Assembly (NCBI RefSeq): GCF_022565775.1
Contig: NZ_JAIUMC010000016.1
Coordinates: forward strand, 1-48,644
DNA from: Natronospirillum sp.
GTDB lineage: Bacteria; Pseudomonadota; Gammaproteobacteria; Pseudomonadales; Natronospirillaceae
DNA: 48,644 nt
Direction: 5' to 3'
This document shows positions 1-8,520 of this stretch, piece by piece (the stretch's first letter is position 1; each line of letters opens with the position of its first letter). The notes under the pieces are model-generated. The model had not been told where the DNA came from, ran no database searches, and saw nothing but the letters and a program-made list of their open reading frames with translations. Position numbers and translations under genes: made by a program.

Positions 1-76
1 CCGGGACCAGTGAGCGGCGGAAACAAGGCACCACTGTTTGCGGCCTGTTGCCCGGTCCCCGATGTGCCTGGCGTGA

Positions 77-110
77 GTCTTGCCGGGAGCAGGAAGCTAC
101 CCGACAAGAC
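77..110 (-). terminator. stem-loop after gltX, possible terminator
   Basis: A nested inverted repeat lies 5 bases past the gltX stop codon. GTCTTG (77-82) pairs with CAAGAC (105-110), CGGG (84-87) with CCCG (100-103), and AGC (88-90) with GCT (96-98), with one mismatch, one bulged base and a five-base loop. About 13 pairs form in all. No run of T follows on the minus strand, so it is not a textbook intrinsic terminator; it could equally be a 3' stability hairpin. The remaining bases 1-76 contain only one further complementary pair, GGGACC (3-8) with GGTCCC (54-59), and no gene that I can recognise. Confidence 0.45.
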
Positions 111-115
111 CCTAC

Positions 116-1612
116 TCAGTCGAGAAAGGTGCCGATCTCGGAAAATTCCTTTTCCAGCGCCTTGAGCTGCTTCTTGGAATAGCCGCCCAGCACCTCGATG
201 GCATGGCGCAGGCGCGCCCGCACCATGTCGGGGCCGAGGATGGCCATGGCTTCCAGCACGGATACCGAACGTGGCGAACCGGTGACCGAGACAAACATTG
301 GGAACAGCACATCCTTGAGCTTCAGGCCCAGGTGCTCGCCGACCGCCTTCACGTCGGCCATGATGTGCTCCTTGTCCCAATGGCGCTGGGTTTCCAGCTT
401 CCACAGGCTGAGCTGCAGAATCTTCAGGATCGTGTCGGCATCCAGCTTCTTGTGCTCGAAATCGGCTGCTTCAATATCCGGCATGCCAGCAAAGAAGAAA
501 GCCGCCAGCGGTGCGACGTCGCTCAGGCGCTCTACCCGCTCGCGCACCAGTGGCAAAAACTGCATGATGTAATCCCGATTGTAGGACCAGTCCATCAGGC
601 GCTGAGCAAATTCCTCGTCGCTCAGACTTTCGCGCAGATAGCGGCCGTTCAGCCAGTCCAGCTTCTCGGTATCGAATACCGGGCCACCCAGTGATACCCG
701 GCTGATATCGAAATTGTCGACCATCTCCTGGACGGTGAATTTTTCTTCGCCGTCGGGCATTGTCCAGCCCATCATGCCCAGATAGTTGACCAGGGCTTCC
801 GGCAAGATGCCCAGACGGTAGTAGTAATCGATGGAGGTCGGATTCTTGCGCTTCGACAGCTTGGACTTGTCGGCATTGCGCAGCAGCGGCATGTGGAAGA
901 ACTCAGGAGCCTCCCAGCCGAAATATCGGTACAGCAGAATATGTTTCGGCGTGGACGAAATCCACTCTTCACCGCGGATCACATGGGTAATGCCCATCAG
1001 ATGGTCATCCACCACATTGGCCAGATGATAGCTGGGCAGACCATCGGATTTGAGCAGCACCTGCATGTCGACCTGCTTCCACTCGATCTCGATAGGATCA
1101 CGCAGCATGTCACGCACTTCACAGGCGCCTTCGCGCGGCACATCCATGCGCACCACGGATTTCTCGCCCTGCGCCAATCGCTCGGTCACTTCAGCTTTGC
1201 TCAGACCCTTGCAACGGCCGTCATAGCCCGGAGGCTGGCCGTTCAGACGCTGCTCGCGGCGCATGCTGTCCAGTCGCTCGGCGGTGCAGAAACAATGGAA
1301 GGCATGGCCCTTGTCGACCAGTTCATCGGCATACTCGCGATAGATCTCGGAGCGCTCGCTCTGCCGGTAGGGGCCGGCCTCGCCGCCCACATCCGGACCT
1401 TCATCCCAGTCCAGCCCCAGCCAGCGCAGAGCCTTGAGAATGGCCTCTTCAGACTCACGCGTGCTGCGCGCCTGGTCAGTGTCTTCAATACGCAATATGA
1501 AGTCGCCACCCTGACTCTTGGCGAAGGCACGATTGAACAGGGCAATATAGGCGGTGCCGACGTGCGGGTCACCGGTGGGTGAAGGCGCTACGCGGGTGCG
1601 GACTCTGGCCAT
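116..1612 (-). CDS. gltX: glutamyl-tRNA synthetase
   Basis: Charges tRNA-Glu with glutamate in the cytoplasm. The 498-residue product is a full-length class I synthetase. The HIGH-type signature appears as HVGT at residues 17-20, after PSPTGDP, and the KMSKS-type loop as KLSKR at 251-255. A CFC pair near residue 107-109 and a later GRCKG match the zinc-binding region seen in many bacterial GluRS. The ATG at 1612 follows an AGAGAGG ribosome-binding site. The gene appears to be transcribed alone, with its own TATAAT promoter in the 81-base gap upstream and a stem-loop downstream. The family also includes Glu-Q-tRNA(Asp) synthetase, but that lacks the C-terminal anticodon-binding domain, which is present here. 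Identification is secure. Confidence 0.97.
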   Translation of the reverse strand: MARVRTRVAPSPTGDPHVGTAYIALFNRAFAKSQGGDFILRIEDTDQARSTRESEEAILKALRWLGLDWDEGPDVGGEAGPYRQSERSEIYREYADELVDKGHAFHCFCTAERLDSMRREQRLNGQPPGYDGRCKGLSKAEVTERLAQGEKSVVRMDVPREGACEVRDMLRDPIEIEWKQVDMQVLLKSDGLPSYHLANVVDDHLMGITHVIRGEEWISSTPKHILLYRYFGWEAPEFFHMPLLRNADKSKLSKRKNPTSIDYYYRLGILPEALVNYLGMMGWTMPDGEEKFTVQEMVDNFDISRVSLGGPVFDTEKLDWLNGRYLRESLSDEEFAQRLMDWSYNRDYIMQFLPLVRERVERLSDVAPLAAFFFAGMPDIEAADFEHKKLDADTILKILQLSLWKLETQRHWDKEHIMADVKAVGEHLGLKLKDVLFPMFVSVTGSPRSVSVLEAMAILGPDMVRARLRHAIEVLGGYSKKQLKALEKEFSEIGTFLD

Positions 1613-1656
1613 GGATCCTCTCTGGTTGTCAGGTGGTGTGGGTTACCGAGGCCGGC

Positions 1657-1683
1657 ATTATATAGACAACCGAAGACGGGCAA
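1657..1683 (-). promoter_or_regulatory. candidate gltX promoter
   Basis: On the minus strand a perfect TATAAT (1662 to 1657) stands 44 bases before the gltX ATG. Upstream is TTGCCC (1683 to 1678) with a 15-base spacer, or the poorer TTTTGC at 17 bases. The -10 is convincing; the -35 is weak. The gap is too short to hold anything else. Confidence 0.5.
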
Positions 1684-1693
1684 AAGTGGCCTG

Positions 1694-3319
1694 CTACTGA
1701 TCGCCGTCGGGCGCCAGCGAAAGACGGGCCCTGCCATCAGCCTTGGCCTGGTAAAGCGCCTGGTCAGCCCGGCCCGACAGGTCAGTCAGTGACTCTTCGG
1801 TCTGCAGTTGCGCCAGGCCGGCACTGAACGTACAGGTAATGAACTGGCGGATGTCATCGTTTTCAACGGCGTGGCGGACATCACTGAAGGCATCCAGCAG
1901 TTCCTGTATCACCTGACTGGCGGCCTCAACAGTGGTGTCCGGCATGATGATGGCGAACTCTTCGCCGCCATAGCGGCCGATGATATCGGTTTTACGCAGG
2001 CGCTGACGCAGCAGCAGGGACAGGTTCTTGAGTATGCGGTCGCCGGCACCGTGACCCCAGGTATCATTGACCGATTTGAAACGATCCAGGTCGATCATGA
2101 TAAAGGTCAGTGGCTGATCCTGGCGTTCGGCCCGCACGACTTCCTGCTGCAGGCGCTGAAACAGGTGCGTGTGGTCGAACAGGCCGGTCAGGGCATCCCG
2201 CTCCATCCAGAACCGCATGGCCCGGTTGCGCTTGCAGCGGTGTTGCACGGTTGCCGTCAATACGGACGGGTGCACCGGCTTGGTCAGAAAGTCATCGCCA
2301 CCTTCGGCCAGCGCTGCCATCTGCTTGGCCATGTCTTCCTCGGCCGACAAAAATACAATGGGCAAACGGTCATACTGGGGCTGCTGTCGCATGACGGTAG
2401 CCAGTTCAACGCCGGTGCAGCGCGGCATGTACATATCCATCAGAATCAGGTCGGGCTGGAAGTCGTCAATGGTCTGCAGCAGCGCCATGGGTTCATTCAA
2501 AACCTCGGCGATGATGCCTACCCCATTGAGCACCTGAGCGCTATGCTGCGCCTGGGTTTTGGAATCATCCACGATCAGCACGCGATACAATTCCGGAATG
2601 ACGGTGCGGGTTTCCCGCTCCAGACGTTCCACGACCCGCAACAGGCCACCCTCGGCATCCAGAAAGGCCTTGCCGCCAAGCCGCATGGCCTGCAGGCGGG
2701 TGTCCATGTCCGGTGGTTCCTGCTGATAGAAGATGACCGGCAGGGGTACCGAGCCCTCTTGCTGGATTTCTTCTGCCAAGGCAAAGCCTTCGCGTTCACC
2801 TCTGAAATGACAATCCATCAGTATCGCTGCCGGACGCCGGCGCGCTCTGGCTTCCTGCAGGGCTTCAAGAGTCAGCGTGAGTTCCGAGGCAATACCGAAA
2901 GACTCAAGCTGGTGCTGCAGGTCGGCCGCCAGCGTTTCATCTTCAATGGCGATGTAGACTTCCTGCTGCATGAAGGCCGATGCCCCCGGCCACTCCCGGT
3001 CTGAGTGGCGCAGTGCCTGCTGACCGATGGCACTGATCTGATCAGCCAACTGACTCAGCAGGCTGCTTTGTGGAGGTCGCTCGGCGCGACAGGCAGTCAG
3101 ATCCTGCAATAGCTGGGCGGCGGCGTCCCCCAACGCTTCGCGATTGTAGCGCCGCGCTGATTTTTCAAGCCGCTCTGCCCGGCTGACCAGCAGTTCATAC
3201 CAGGCACGATGCCAGCCCTGACGCTGCAACTGATACCACTGATCGACCACACTGCGGGCGTCACCGACAACACGACGACCGAAATGGCTCTGCAGCTCTC
3301 TGACTTTACTCTTGTCCAT
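1694..3319 (-). CDS. PleD-like response regulator, diguanylate cyclase
   Basis: Makes the second messenger cyclic di-GMP from two GTP, probably under phosphorylation control. The C-terminal GGDEF domain carries GGEEF at residues 452-456 (numbered from the GTG at 3322) and an inhibitory-site RxxD (RKTD, 443-446) five residues before it, so an active, product-inhibited enzyme is expected. A complete receiver domain lies at about 246-362 with Asp296 (LMDMYMP), an FLSAEED segment and LTKPV. An earlier receiver-like domain (about 120-235) keeps LMD at 168-170 but lacks the conserved Lys-Pro. Residues 40-75 resemble a histidine phosphotransfer helix without its histidine. GTG at 3322 and ATG at 3319 are adjacent in frame; AGGG fits the ATG better. 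It directly follows the tgpA stop, so the two are probably co-transcribed. Confidence 0.88.
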   Translation of the reverse strand: MDKSKVRELQSHFGRRVVGDARSVVDQWYQLQRQGWHRAWYELLVSRAERLEKSARRYNREALGDAAAQLLQDLTACRAERPPQSSLLSQLADQISAIGQQALRHSDREWPGASAFMQQEVYIAIEDETLAADLQHQLESFGIASELTLTLEALQEARARRRPAAILMDCHFRGEREGFALAEEIQQEGSVPLPVIFYQQEPPDMDTRLQAMRLGGKAFLDAEGGLLRVVERLERETRTVIPELYRVLIVDDSKTQAQHSAQVLNGVGIIAEVLNEPMALLQTIDDFQPDLILMDMYMPRCTGVELATVMRQQPQYDRLPIVFLSAEEDMAKQMAALAEGGDDFLTKPVHPSVLTATVQHRCKRNRAMRFWMERDALTGLFDHTHLFQRLQQEVVRAERQDQPLTFIMIDLDRFKSVNDTWGHGAGDRILKNLSLLLRQRLRKTDIIGRYGGEEFAIIMPDTTVEAASQVIQELLDAFSDVRHAVENDDIRQFITCTFSAGLAQLQTEESLTDLSGRADQALYQAKADGRARLSLAPDGDQ

Positions 3320-3322
3320 CAC

Positions 3323-5365
3323 CTACCCTGTATCGGAGGCCTTTTGGCGCCGTAATCTCTGCCAGCTCTTGCGGGCCCGCCGACGGCACTCTGCCTGGTG
3401 CTCGGGTGGGCCATATTGCGCAGCAAGGCAATCTGCAGCAAATTCTCTCAATTCAGCAGCAAAATCAGGTGCTCGACCCTCCAGCCGGTCCGCCCACAAG
3501 GTCAGGCCTTCATTGGCTGGCAGATCAGGCCAGTGGCGACGGCAATGTCGGCGCGCCAGCAGTTCAAATCGTGACCAACCCCAGAATTTGCCATAACGCT
3601 GAAACAGTTGGATACCATACCATATGCTGAACAGTGCTATTACAAGTAAACCGGCATAGCGTACAAAGTCAATCGGAGACCAGTGCCCGAACCAGCGATC
3701 CAGCAAGGACGCCTGATCATCAGCATCAAAATTCAGCACCCAGCGCTGCCACTGGTATTGCGCATTGTCCCACTGCCAATAGAGGCGCTGCAGCCAGCCG
3801 GGCGCACTGGCATCACCCCAGCCGGCGCCCGACAAAGATTCTTCGTCATCGCCCAGCGCATCGGACAGGGAGCCGGTCAGTCGATCAGGGGCCACGACAG
3901 CGGTCGGATCATAGCGCACCCAGCCCTGCTCTTCGGTCCACAGTTCAACCCAGGCATGAGCCTCGCGGGCACGCACCACCAGATAGTTGTTGTCCTCGTT
4001 CCATTGCCCGCCAAGATAGCCGGTTACCACGCGTGCCGGGATATCGACACTGCGCAGCATGAGCACCATGGCCTCGGCATAGTGGGCACAAAAGCCAGTC
4101 TGCCGCGAAAACAGGAATTCATCGATGCCGTCGGGCCCCTCGTAGACGCCCGGTCGCAGACTGTAGCTGAAGCCAGACTCGGCGAAAAAACGCATGATGC
4201 GGTCTGCCATATCGAGTTCTCTGCCGACGTCTGCAAACCATTCTGCGGCCTGTTCGCGCAAGCGGGGGTTGCCCTCTTCAGGCAGTTGCAGGGCCGCATC
4301 TCGCGTCTGTTCACTCAGCTCGGATGGATTTTCCACCCGGGCCGCTGCCTGCGCGGTGAACCCGGTGGGACGGCGCAACTGCTCGCGCCATACCAGTCGG
4401 TTGTCGCGCGCCCACTGTGCATCGGCACTCTGATAACCGGTCAGGTTTTCCAGGGTGGCCACCCAGGGTTGCCAGGTGGGTGACAGCACCACCTCATAGT
4501 TCCAGAGCTCTGTTCCCGGCTGCGCCACCGGCAGCTCTGGCCGCTGCAACAACTGATCAGATAGGGGGCTGCGACTCGGCCACTGGCGCCAGCGCTCCCC
4601 GTCAAAGTGAGTGAGTGTCATGGCGCGCCAGTACAATGCAGACTGAGACGGTCTGTCGCCATCAAATCGGGCGCGGAAAATCAGCTCATTGCTTTCCACC
4701 AGTTCGGAAATGGAGCCGGTACTCATGCTGTCCGACAAACCGGTGCGCGCCTGATCCGACATGGTCGGCATCTGCCAGATCGGCGGCAGGCGGGGAAAGG
4801 CCACAAACAGCAGCAGCATGAACGGTACGGCCATCAGCACTGCTCGGGCACTGTTGCGCCAGGCCCCTGCCAGGCTGATGCCATTGGGGGCATGCAGTCG
4901 CAGCAGGGCCGCCAGAGCAACCGAGCCGCCCAGAAATACATACAAGGTGTAGAAGATGCCCTGATCGAGCAGCAACAAGGCGGCCAGCACAAAGAACGCC
5001 AGCATGCTGACCAGCCAGGCATCCCGATAGGTCTGCATTTCCAGCAATTTCAGCGCCACCCCGATGAAGGACAGGGCGACATAGAAATCCAGTGCACCGG
5101 GATTGAGCCCACTGCCCAGCAGCAGCGCCGGCAGTGCCAGAACCAGGGTCCAGCGAACGGCCCGGCCCGGCGGGTGCCAGCGCCCCCGAATAACCTGCCA
5201 CTGCCAGGCACCCGTCAGTAACGGTACAGCGGCAAGCCAGCCAGGCAACATCAGTACAATGGGTAGAATCAGCATCAGCTGGACAACCAGCAGCATCATC
5301 AGGACGCGCTGCCACTGTGGCGCGGTCAATTGCGGACCACTGCGCAGGAAGCGAGCTTCGGTCAT
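3323..5365 (-). CDS. tgpA: TgpA-type membrane transglutaminase
   Basis: An inner-membrane protein with a periplasmic transglutaminase-like domain; the family includes Pseudomonas aeruginosa TgpA, reported essential there. The N-terminal 190 residues form several membrane segments (DUF3488 type). The papain-like core then shows Cys426 in TGFCAHYAEA, His470 in AREAHAWVE and Asp486 in RYDPT, a complete catalytic triad. One more membrane segment near 560-580 and a cytoplasmic C-terminal tail follow. The ATG at 5365 overlaps the DUF58 stop (ATGA) and has AGGAGGG six bases upstream. It is third in a moxR-DUF58-tgpA run, the usual setting of this family. The natural substrate is not known to me. Confidence 0.92.
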   Translation of the reverse strand: MTEARFLRSGPQLTAPQWQRVLMMLLVVQLMLILPIVLMLPGWLAAVPLLTGAWQWQVIRGRWHPPGRAVRWTLVLALPALLLGSGLNPGALDFYVALSFIGVALKLLEMQTYRDAWLVSMLAFFVLAALLLLDQGIFYTLYVFLGGSVALAALLRLHAPNGISLAGAWRNSARAVLMAVPFMLLLFVAFPRLPPIWQMPTMSDQARTGLSDSMSTGSISELVESNELIFRARFDGDRPSQSALYWRAMTLTHFDGERWRQWPSRSPLSDQLLQRPELPVAQPGTELWNYEVVLSPTWQPWVATLENLTGYQSADAQWARDNRLVWREQLRRPTGFTAQAAARVENPSELSEQTRDAALQLPEEGNPRLREQAAEWFADVGRELDMADRIMRFFAESGFSYSLRPGVYEGPDGIDEFLFSRQTGFCAHYAEAMVLMLRSVDIPARVVTGYLGGQWNEDNNYLVVRAREAHAWVELWTEEQGWVRYDPTAVVAPDRLTGSLSDALGDDEESLSGAGWGDASAPGWLQRLYWQWDNAQYQWQRWVLNFDADDQASLLDRWFGHWSPIDFVRYAGLLVIALFSIWYGIQLFQRYGKFWGWSRFELLARRHCRRHWPDLPANEGLTLWADRLEGRAPDFAAELREFAADCLAAQYGPPEHQAECRRRARKSWQRLRRQKASDTG

Positions 5366-6351
5366 GGTCGGCCCTCCTGATCACGAACGCTTCCGGGTGG
5401 CCCAGTCAGGGCCAGAGCATCCAGCCCCTGAACCTTCTGTGTTGCCCCCTGCCCGGGGGGTAACCAGCTGTCATGCAGCCGCAACGACCAGTCCTCGGCG
5501 GCGTTTTCACTGGCGAGCAACCAGTAGGTCAATTGCTCCAGCCCCCGCTCCAGCGGCAACTCGGCGACCTGGCGGATATCCAGTTGCCGGGTATCACCAC
5601 TGCGTCGCGGCGGCGCCTTGACCACCAGCACCCCGCGCCGGGCATAGTGCCGCCAGAGAACACGGCGCAACGGATCACCGGCCGCATAATCGCGAACATC
5701 ATCCAGCGCGTCCGGGTCGGTGCGCTGTGGGGTTCGTGGCCGCAAAGGTTCGGCGTCAGCCGATATCCGATCCAGTCCATGATCTACCGGCGCTGGCCAG
5801 GCCAGGCCGCTCTGGTCAGGCGACCAGTAAGTCCAGGCCGTAATCCAGCCAAAAGGGAAGCGGGTTTCCAGTCGCATCCGGGGCGCCGCCTGCAGTCCTC
5901 GGATCAGTGCCGTGCGACGCAACTGCAGAGGGCACTGGGTTCCGGCCGGCAACTCGTCCAGCATCCTCTCAGGCTGTTCATCACCGGATACCAGCAGACC
6001 ATAGCGCGGACGCCGGGTATGCAGGTGTACCGTGTGTTGCATTGGCTCTCCGACAAAGGCCGAGTCACTGTGCCCAACATGCAGGGTGAGACCGGACAGG
6101 TTTAGGTAGGTCAGGTGGATCGACAGGACAAAGAGTGCAATCAGCCAAAAGGCCAGTGCCAGGACGAGATTGTTCTGATAATTGGTGCCCATGACAAACA
6201 GCACCACCACCAGCACCAGCATGCCCAGTCCGTAACGATTGGGAATAATGAAAATCTGCCGCTGACCCAGGCTGACCTCACGTTGGGGCGGGGTTCGGGA
6301 TCGAATCCAGCGCTCCAGTGTGGCCTCGACCGCGTCATGCAGAATGCCCAC
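5362..6351 (-). CDS. DUF58 membrane protein
   Basis: A 329-residue protein of the DUF58 family, which almost always sits beside a MoxR ATPase and often a TgpA-type protein. Two adjacent hydrophobic helices near the N-terminus (after the PNRYGLGML stretch) are followed by a soluble domain with the DDVRDYAAGDPLRRVLWRHYAR block typical of DUF58. I place the start at GTG 6351, two bases past the moxR stop, because GGAGG sits five bases before it. A longer reading from 6480 would overlap moxR by over 120 bases and adds no conserved sequence. The family is thought to act in MoxR-assisted assembly of membrane or secreted proteins; the precise role here is inference. Confidence 0.85.
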   Translation of the reverse strand: MGILHDAVEATLERWIRSRTPPQREVSLGQRQIFIIPNRYGLGMLVLVVVLFVMGTNYQNNLVLALAFWLIALFVLSIHLTYLNLSGLTLHVGHSDSAFVGEPMQHTVHLHTRRPRYGLLVSGDEQPERMLDELPAGTQCPLQLRRTALIRGLQAAPRMRLETRFPFGWITAWTYWSPDQSGLAWPAPVDHGLDRISADAEPLRPRTPQRTDPDALDDVRDYAAGDPLRRVLWRHYARRGVLVVKAPPRRSGDTRQLDIRQVAELPLERGLEQLTYWLLASENAAEDWSLRLHDSWLPPGQGATQKVQGLDALALTGPPGSVRDQEGRP

Positions 6352-6352
6352 G

Positions 6353-7258
6353 TCAGCCTCCGATCGGTGTATCTGCCAGAATCTGCTCTGCCACTCGCTG
6401 TCCGTCATTGCCCTGACGGGTCTGCAGTCGATGGCGGGCCACCGGCACAAAGACCTGTTGCAGGTCATCAGGTTGCACATAGTCCCGACGGGCCATCAAC
6501 GCCCAGGCCTGGGCGACTCGAGTCAGGCCCAGCGCAGCACGCGGTGAAAGGCCAAGCCGCACATCGGGGTGCTCGCGGGTTTCACGGACCAAATGCTGCA
6601 GATAGTCGAGCAACGGGGCACTGAGATGCACCTCCATGGCCTGTCGGCGCAGGTCCTGCAGCACCTCTGCGGAAAGGATGGGCTGCAGATCGTCATAATG
6701 CACCTGACTCGCCTGACCCGCGAGCAGCTCACGTTCCACCTCGGCATCCGGGTAGCCCATGCTCATGGAGATCAGAAACCGGTCCAGTTGGGATTCGGGG
6801 AGCGCGTGGGTGCCGGCCATATCCATGGGGTTCTGCGTCGCCATCACCAGAAACGGCTGCGGCAACAGATAGGCTTCGCCTTCAAGGCTGACCTGCTCCT
6901 CTTCCATGGCCTCGAGCAGGGCGGACTGAGCTTTGGGGGATGCCCGATTCAGCTCGTCTGCCAACAGCACCTGAGCAAAGATCGGCCCTTTGACGACGGA
7001 AAAGCTGCGTGTCTCCGGACTGTAGACGGCGCCACCCAGGATGTCCGCAGGCACCAGATCCGAAGTAAACTGGATACGGCGATAGGTCAGGCCCAGCACG
7101 CGGGCAAGGGTCTGACTGAGCGTGGTTTTGCCCACCCCGGGGACATCCTCGATCAACAGGTGGCCTCCGGCGAGAGCGCTCGCCAGAGCCAGTTTCAGTT
7201 GATGGGGCTTGCCGCGGACCCGTCGGGCGGCTTCACTGAGGGTACGATCAATACTCAA
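6353..7258 (-). CDS. MoxR-family AAA+ ATPase
   Basis: A 301-residue AAA+ ATPase of the MoxR group, chaperone-like enzymes that help activate or assemble partner proteins, usually with VWA or DUF58 partners. The Walker A motif GVGKTT is at 41-46 in the EDVPGVGKTT context, Walker B is LLADELNRA near 98-106, and the lid domain follows from about residue 200. The start codon is TTG at 7258, with AGGAG six bases upstream and no nearby ATG. It is the first gene of the moxR-DUF58-tgpA-cyclase run, 31 bases downstream of metZ. That short gap has no clear promoter, so read-through from metZ is possible. Confidence 0.92.
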   Translation of the reverse strand: MSIDRTLSEAARRVRGKPHQLKLALASALAGGHLLIEDVPGVGKTTLSQTLARVLGLTYRRIQFTSDLVPADILGGAVYSPETRSFSVVKGPIFAQVLLADELNRASPKAQSALLEAMEEEQVSLEGEAYLLPQPFLVMATQNPMDMAGTHALPESQLDRFLISMSMGYPDAEVERELLAGQASQVHYDDLQPILSAEVLQDLRRQAMEVHLSAPLLDYLQHLVRETREHPDVRLGLSPRAALGLTRVAQAWALMARRDYVQPDDLQQVFVPVARHRLQTRQGNDGQRVAEQILADTPIGG

Positions 7259-7289
7259 ACTTCACTCCTGTCCAGGCGGACCGGAGAAC

Positions 7290-8468
7290 TCAGAGAGTGT
7301 CCAGGCCGCGAGCCAGATCCTGTTGAATGTCGACCGGATCTTCGAGGCCTACAGCCACGCGAATCAGGCCGGGTTCGATTCCCGCCAGTGCCTTGTCTTC
7401 ATCAGACAGGCGACCGTGGGTGGTAGTCCCCGGATGGGTAATGGTTGTCTTAGCATCACCCAGATTGGCAGTGATGGAAAGGAACTCTGTCGCATCTATG
7501 ACCTTCCAGGCATTCTCCTGACCACCCCGCACGACAAAGGACAGCACACCACCAAAGCCAGACTGCTGCTTACGAGCCAAATCGTGACCCGGATGCTCTG
7601 GCAACCCGCAATAGTGCACTTTTTCTACTGCCGGATGCTGTTGCAGCCAGGCCGCAATCTGACCGGCATGATCACTGTGGGCACGCATGCGCAGGGCCAG
7701 GGTCTCCAGACCTTTCTGGAAAATCCAGGCATTGAACGGGCTCATGGTGGGCCCGGCCGAGCGCAAAAAACCGACCACTTCGTCAATCTGCTCAGCACGT
7801 CCGCAGACGGCACCGCCCATGGCCCTGCCCTGCCCATCGATAAACTTGGTGGCCGAGTGAATGACCAGATCAGCACCGAATTCCGCAGGTCGTTGCAAGG
7901 CCGGCGTACAGAAGCAGTTGTCTATGGCCAACCAGGCCTCATGCTGATGAGCGATACCGGCCAGCGCTGCAATATCCACAACGTCATTGAGCGGATTGGA
8001 GGGTGTCTCTGCGAACAACAGGCGAGTGCGAGAGGTCATGGCCGCAGCCCAGGCCTCCAGATCTGTCAGGTCGACATAGGTCACATCAACGCCGAACTTG
8101 CTCAGATACTTGTTGAACAGCACCATCGTCGAGCCGAAAATATTGCGTGATGCAACGATATGATCACCCGACTGCAGCAGGGCCATGCAGGTGCTCAGAA
8201 TCGCCGCCATGCCGGAGCTTGTGCCTACAGCGGCTTCGGTGCTTTCCATCAGCGCCAGGCGTTGTTCAAAAGTGGTGACGGTCGGGTTGGTATAGCGGGC
8301 ATAGACGTTGCCCGCTTCCTCGCCGGAAAACCGGGCTGCCGCCTGCGCCGCCGAATCAAACACGAAGCTGGAGGTCAGATACAGCGCTTCCGAATGCTCG
8401 CCCTGTGGCGAACGAGGCACCCCGGCTCTGATGGCTGCCGTTGCCTGACCCTTGTCCTGCCATTTCAT
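7290..8468 (-). CDS. metZ: O-succinylhomoserine sulfhydrylase
   Basis: Converts O-succinylhomoserine plus sulfide to homocysteine in methionine synthesis, using PLP. The 392-residue product belongs to the Cys/Met-metabolism PLP family. The PLP lysine is Lys208 in the HSATKF context; YARYTNPT (56-63) and SSGMAAI are also family features. Assignment as MetZ rather than cystathionine gamma-synthase or MetC rests on its position behind purF, as in Pseudomonas, and on overall similarity that I recognise; the paralogues are hard to separate by motif alone. The ATG at 8468 has GGGGAG upstream. It is the last gene of the long biosynthetic run starting at truA. Confidence 0.88.
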   Translation of the reverse strand: MKWQDKGQATAAIRAGVPRSPQGEHSEALYLTSSFVFDSAAQAAARFSGEEAGNVYARYTNPTVTTFEQRLALMESTEAAVGTSSGMAAILSTCMALLQSGDHIVASRNIFGSTMVLFNKYLSKFGVDVTYVDLTDLEAWAAAMTSRTRLLFAETPSNPLNDVVDIAALAGIAHQHEAWLAIDNCFCTPALQRPAEFGADLVIHSATKFIDGQGRAMGGAVCGRAEQIDEVVGFLRSAGPTMSPFNAWIFQKGLETLALRMRAHSDHAGQIAAWLQQHPAVEKVHYCGLPEHPGHDLARKQQSGFGGVLSFVVRGGQENAWKVIDATEFLSITANLGDAKTTITHPGTTTHGRLSDEDKALAGIEPGLIRVAVGLEDPVDIQQDLARGLDTL

Positions 8469-8484
8469 AATTCGCTCCCCTGCT

Positions 8485-8502
8485 GCCTGCCTTGGGGCAG
8501 GC
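8485..8502 (-). other. small stem-loop between purF and metZ
   Basis: GCCTGCC (8485-8491) and GGCAGGC (8496-8502) form a 7-bp stem with a four-base loop in the 52-base gap between purF and metZ. No T-run follows in either direction. It may attenuate or protect the transcript; it is not a strong terminator. Confidence 0.35.
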
Positions 8503-8520
8503 CCGCTACTTCATCAGCGG

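Noticed and set aside
1-76. Possible tRNA or small RNA after gltX
   Set aside because: GGGACC and GGTCCC could close a stem, but no cloverleaf, T-loop GTTCRA or CCA-type end is present. In some relatives tRNAs do follow gltX.
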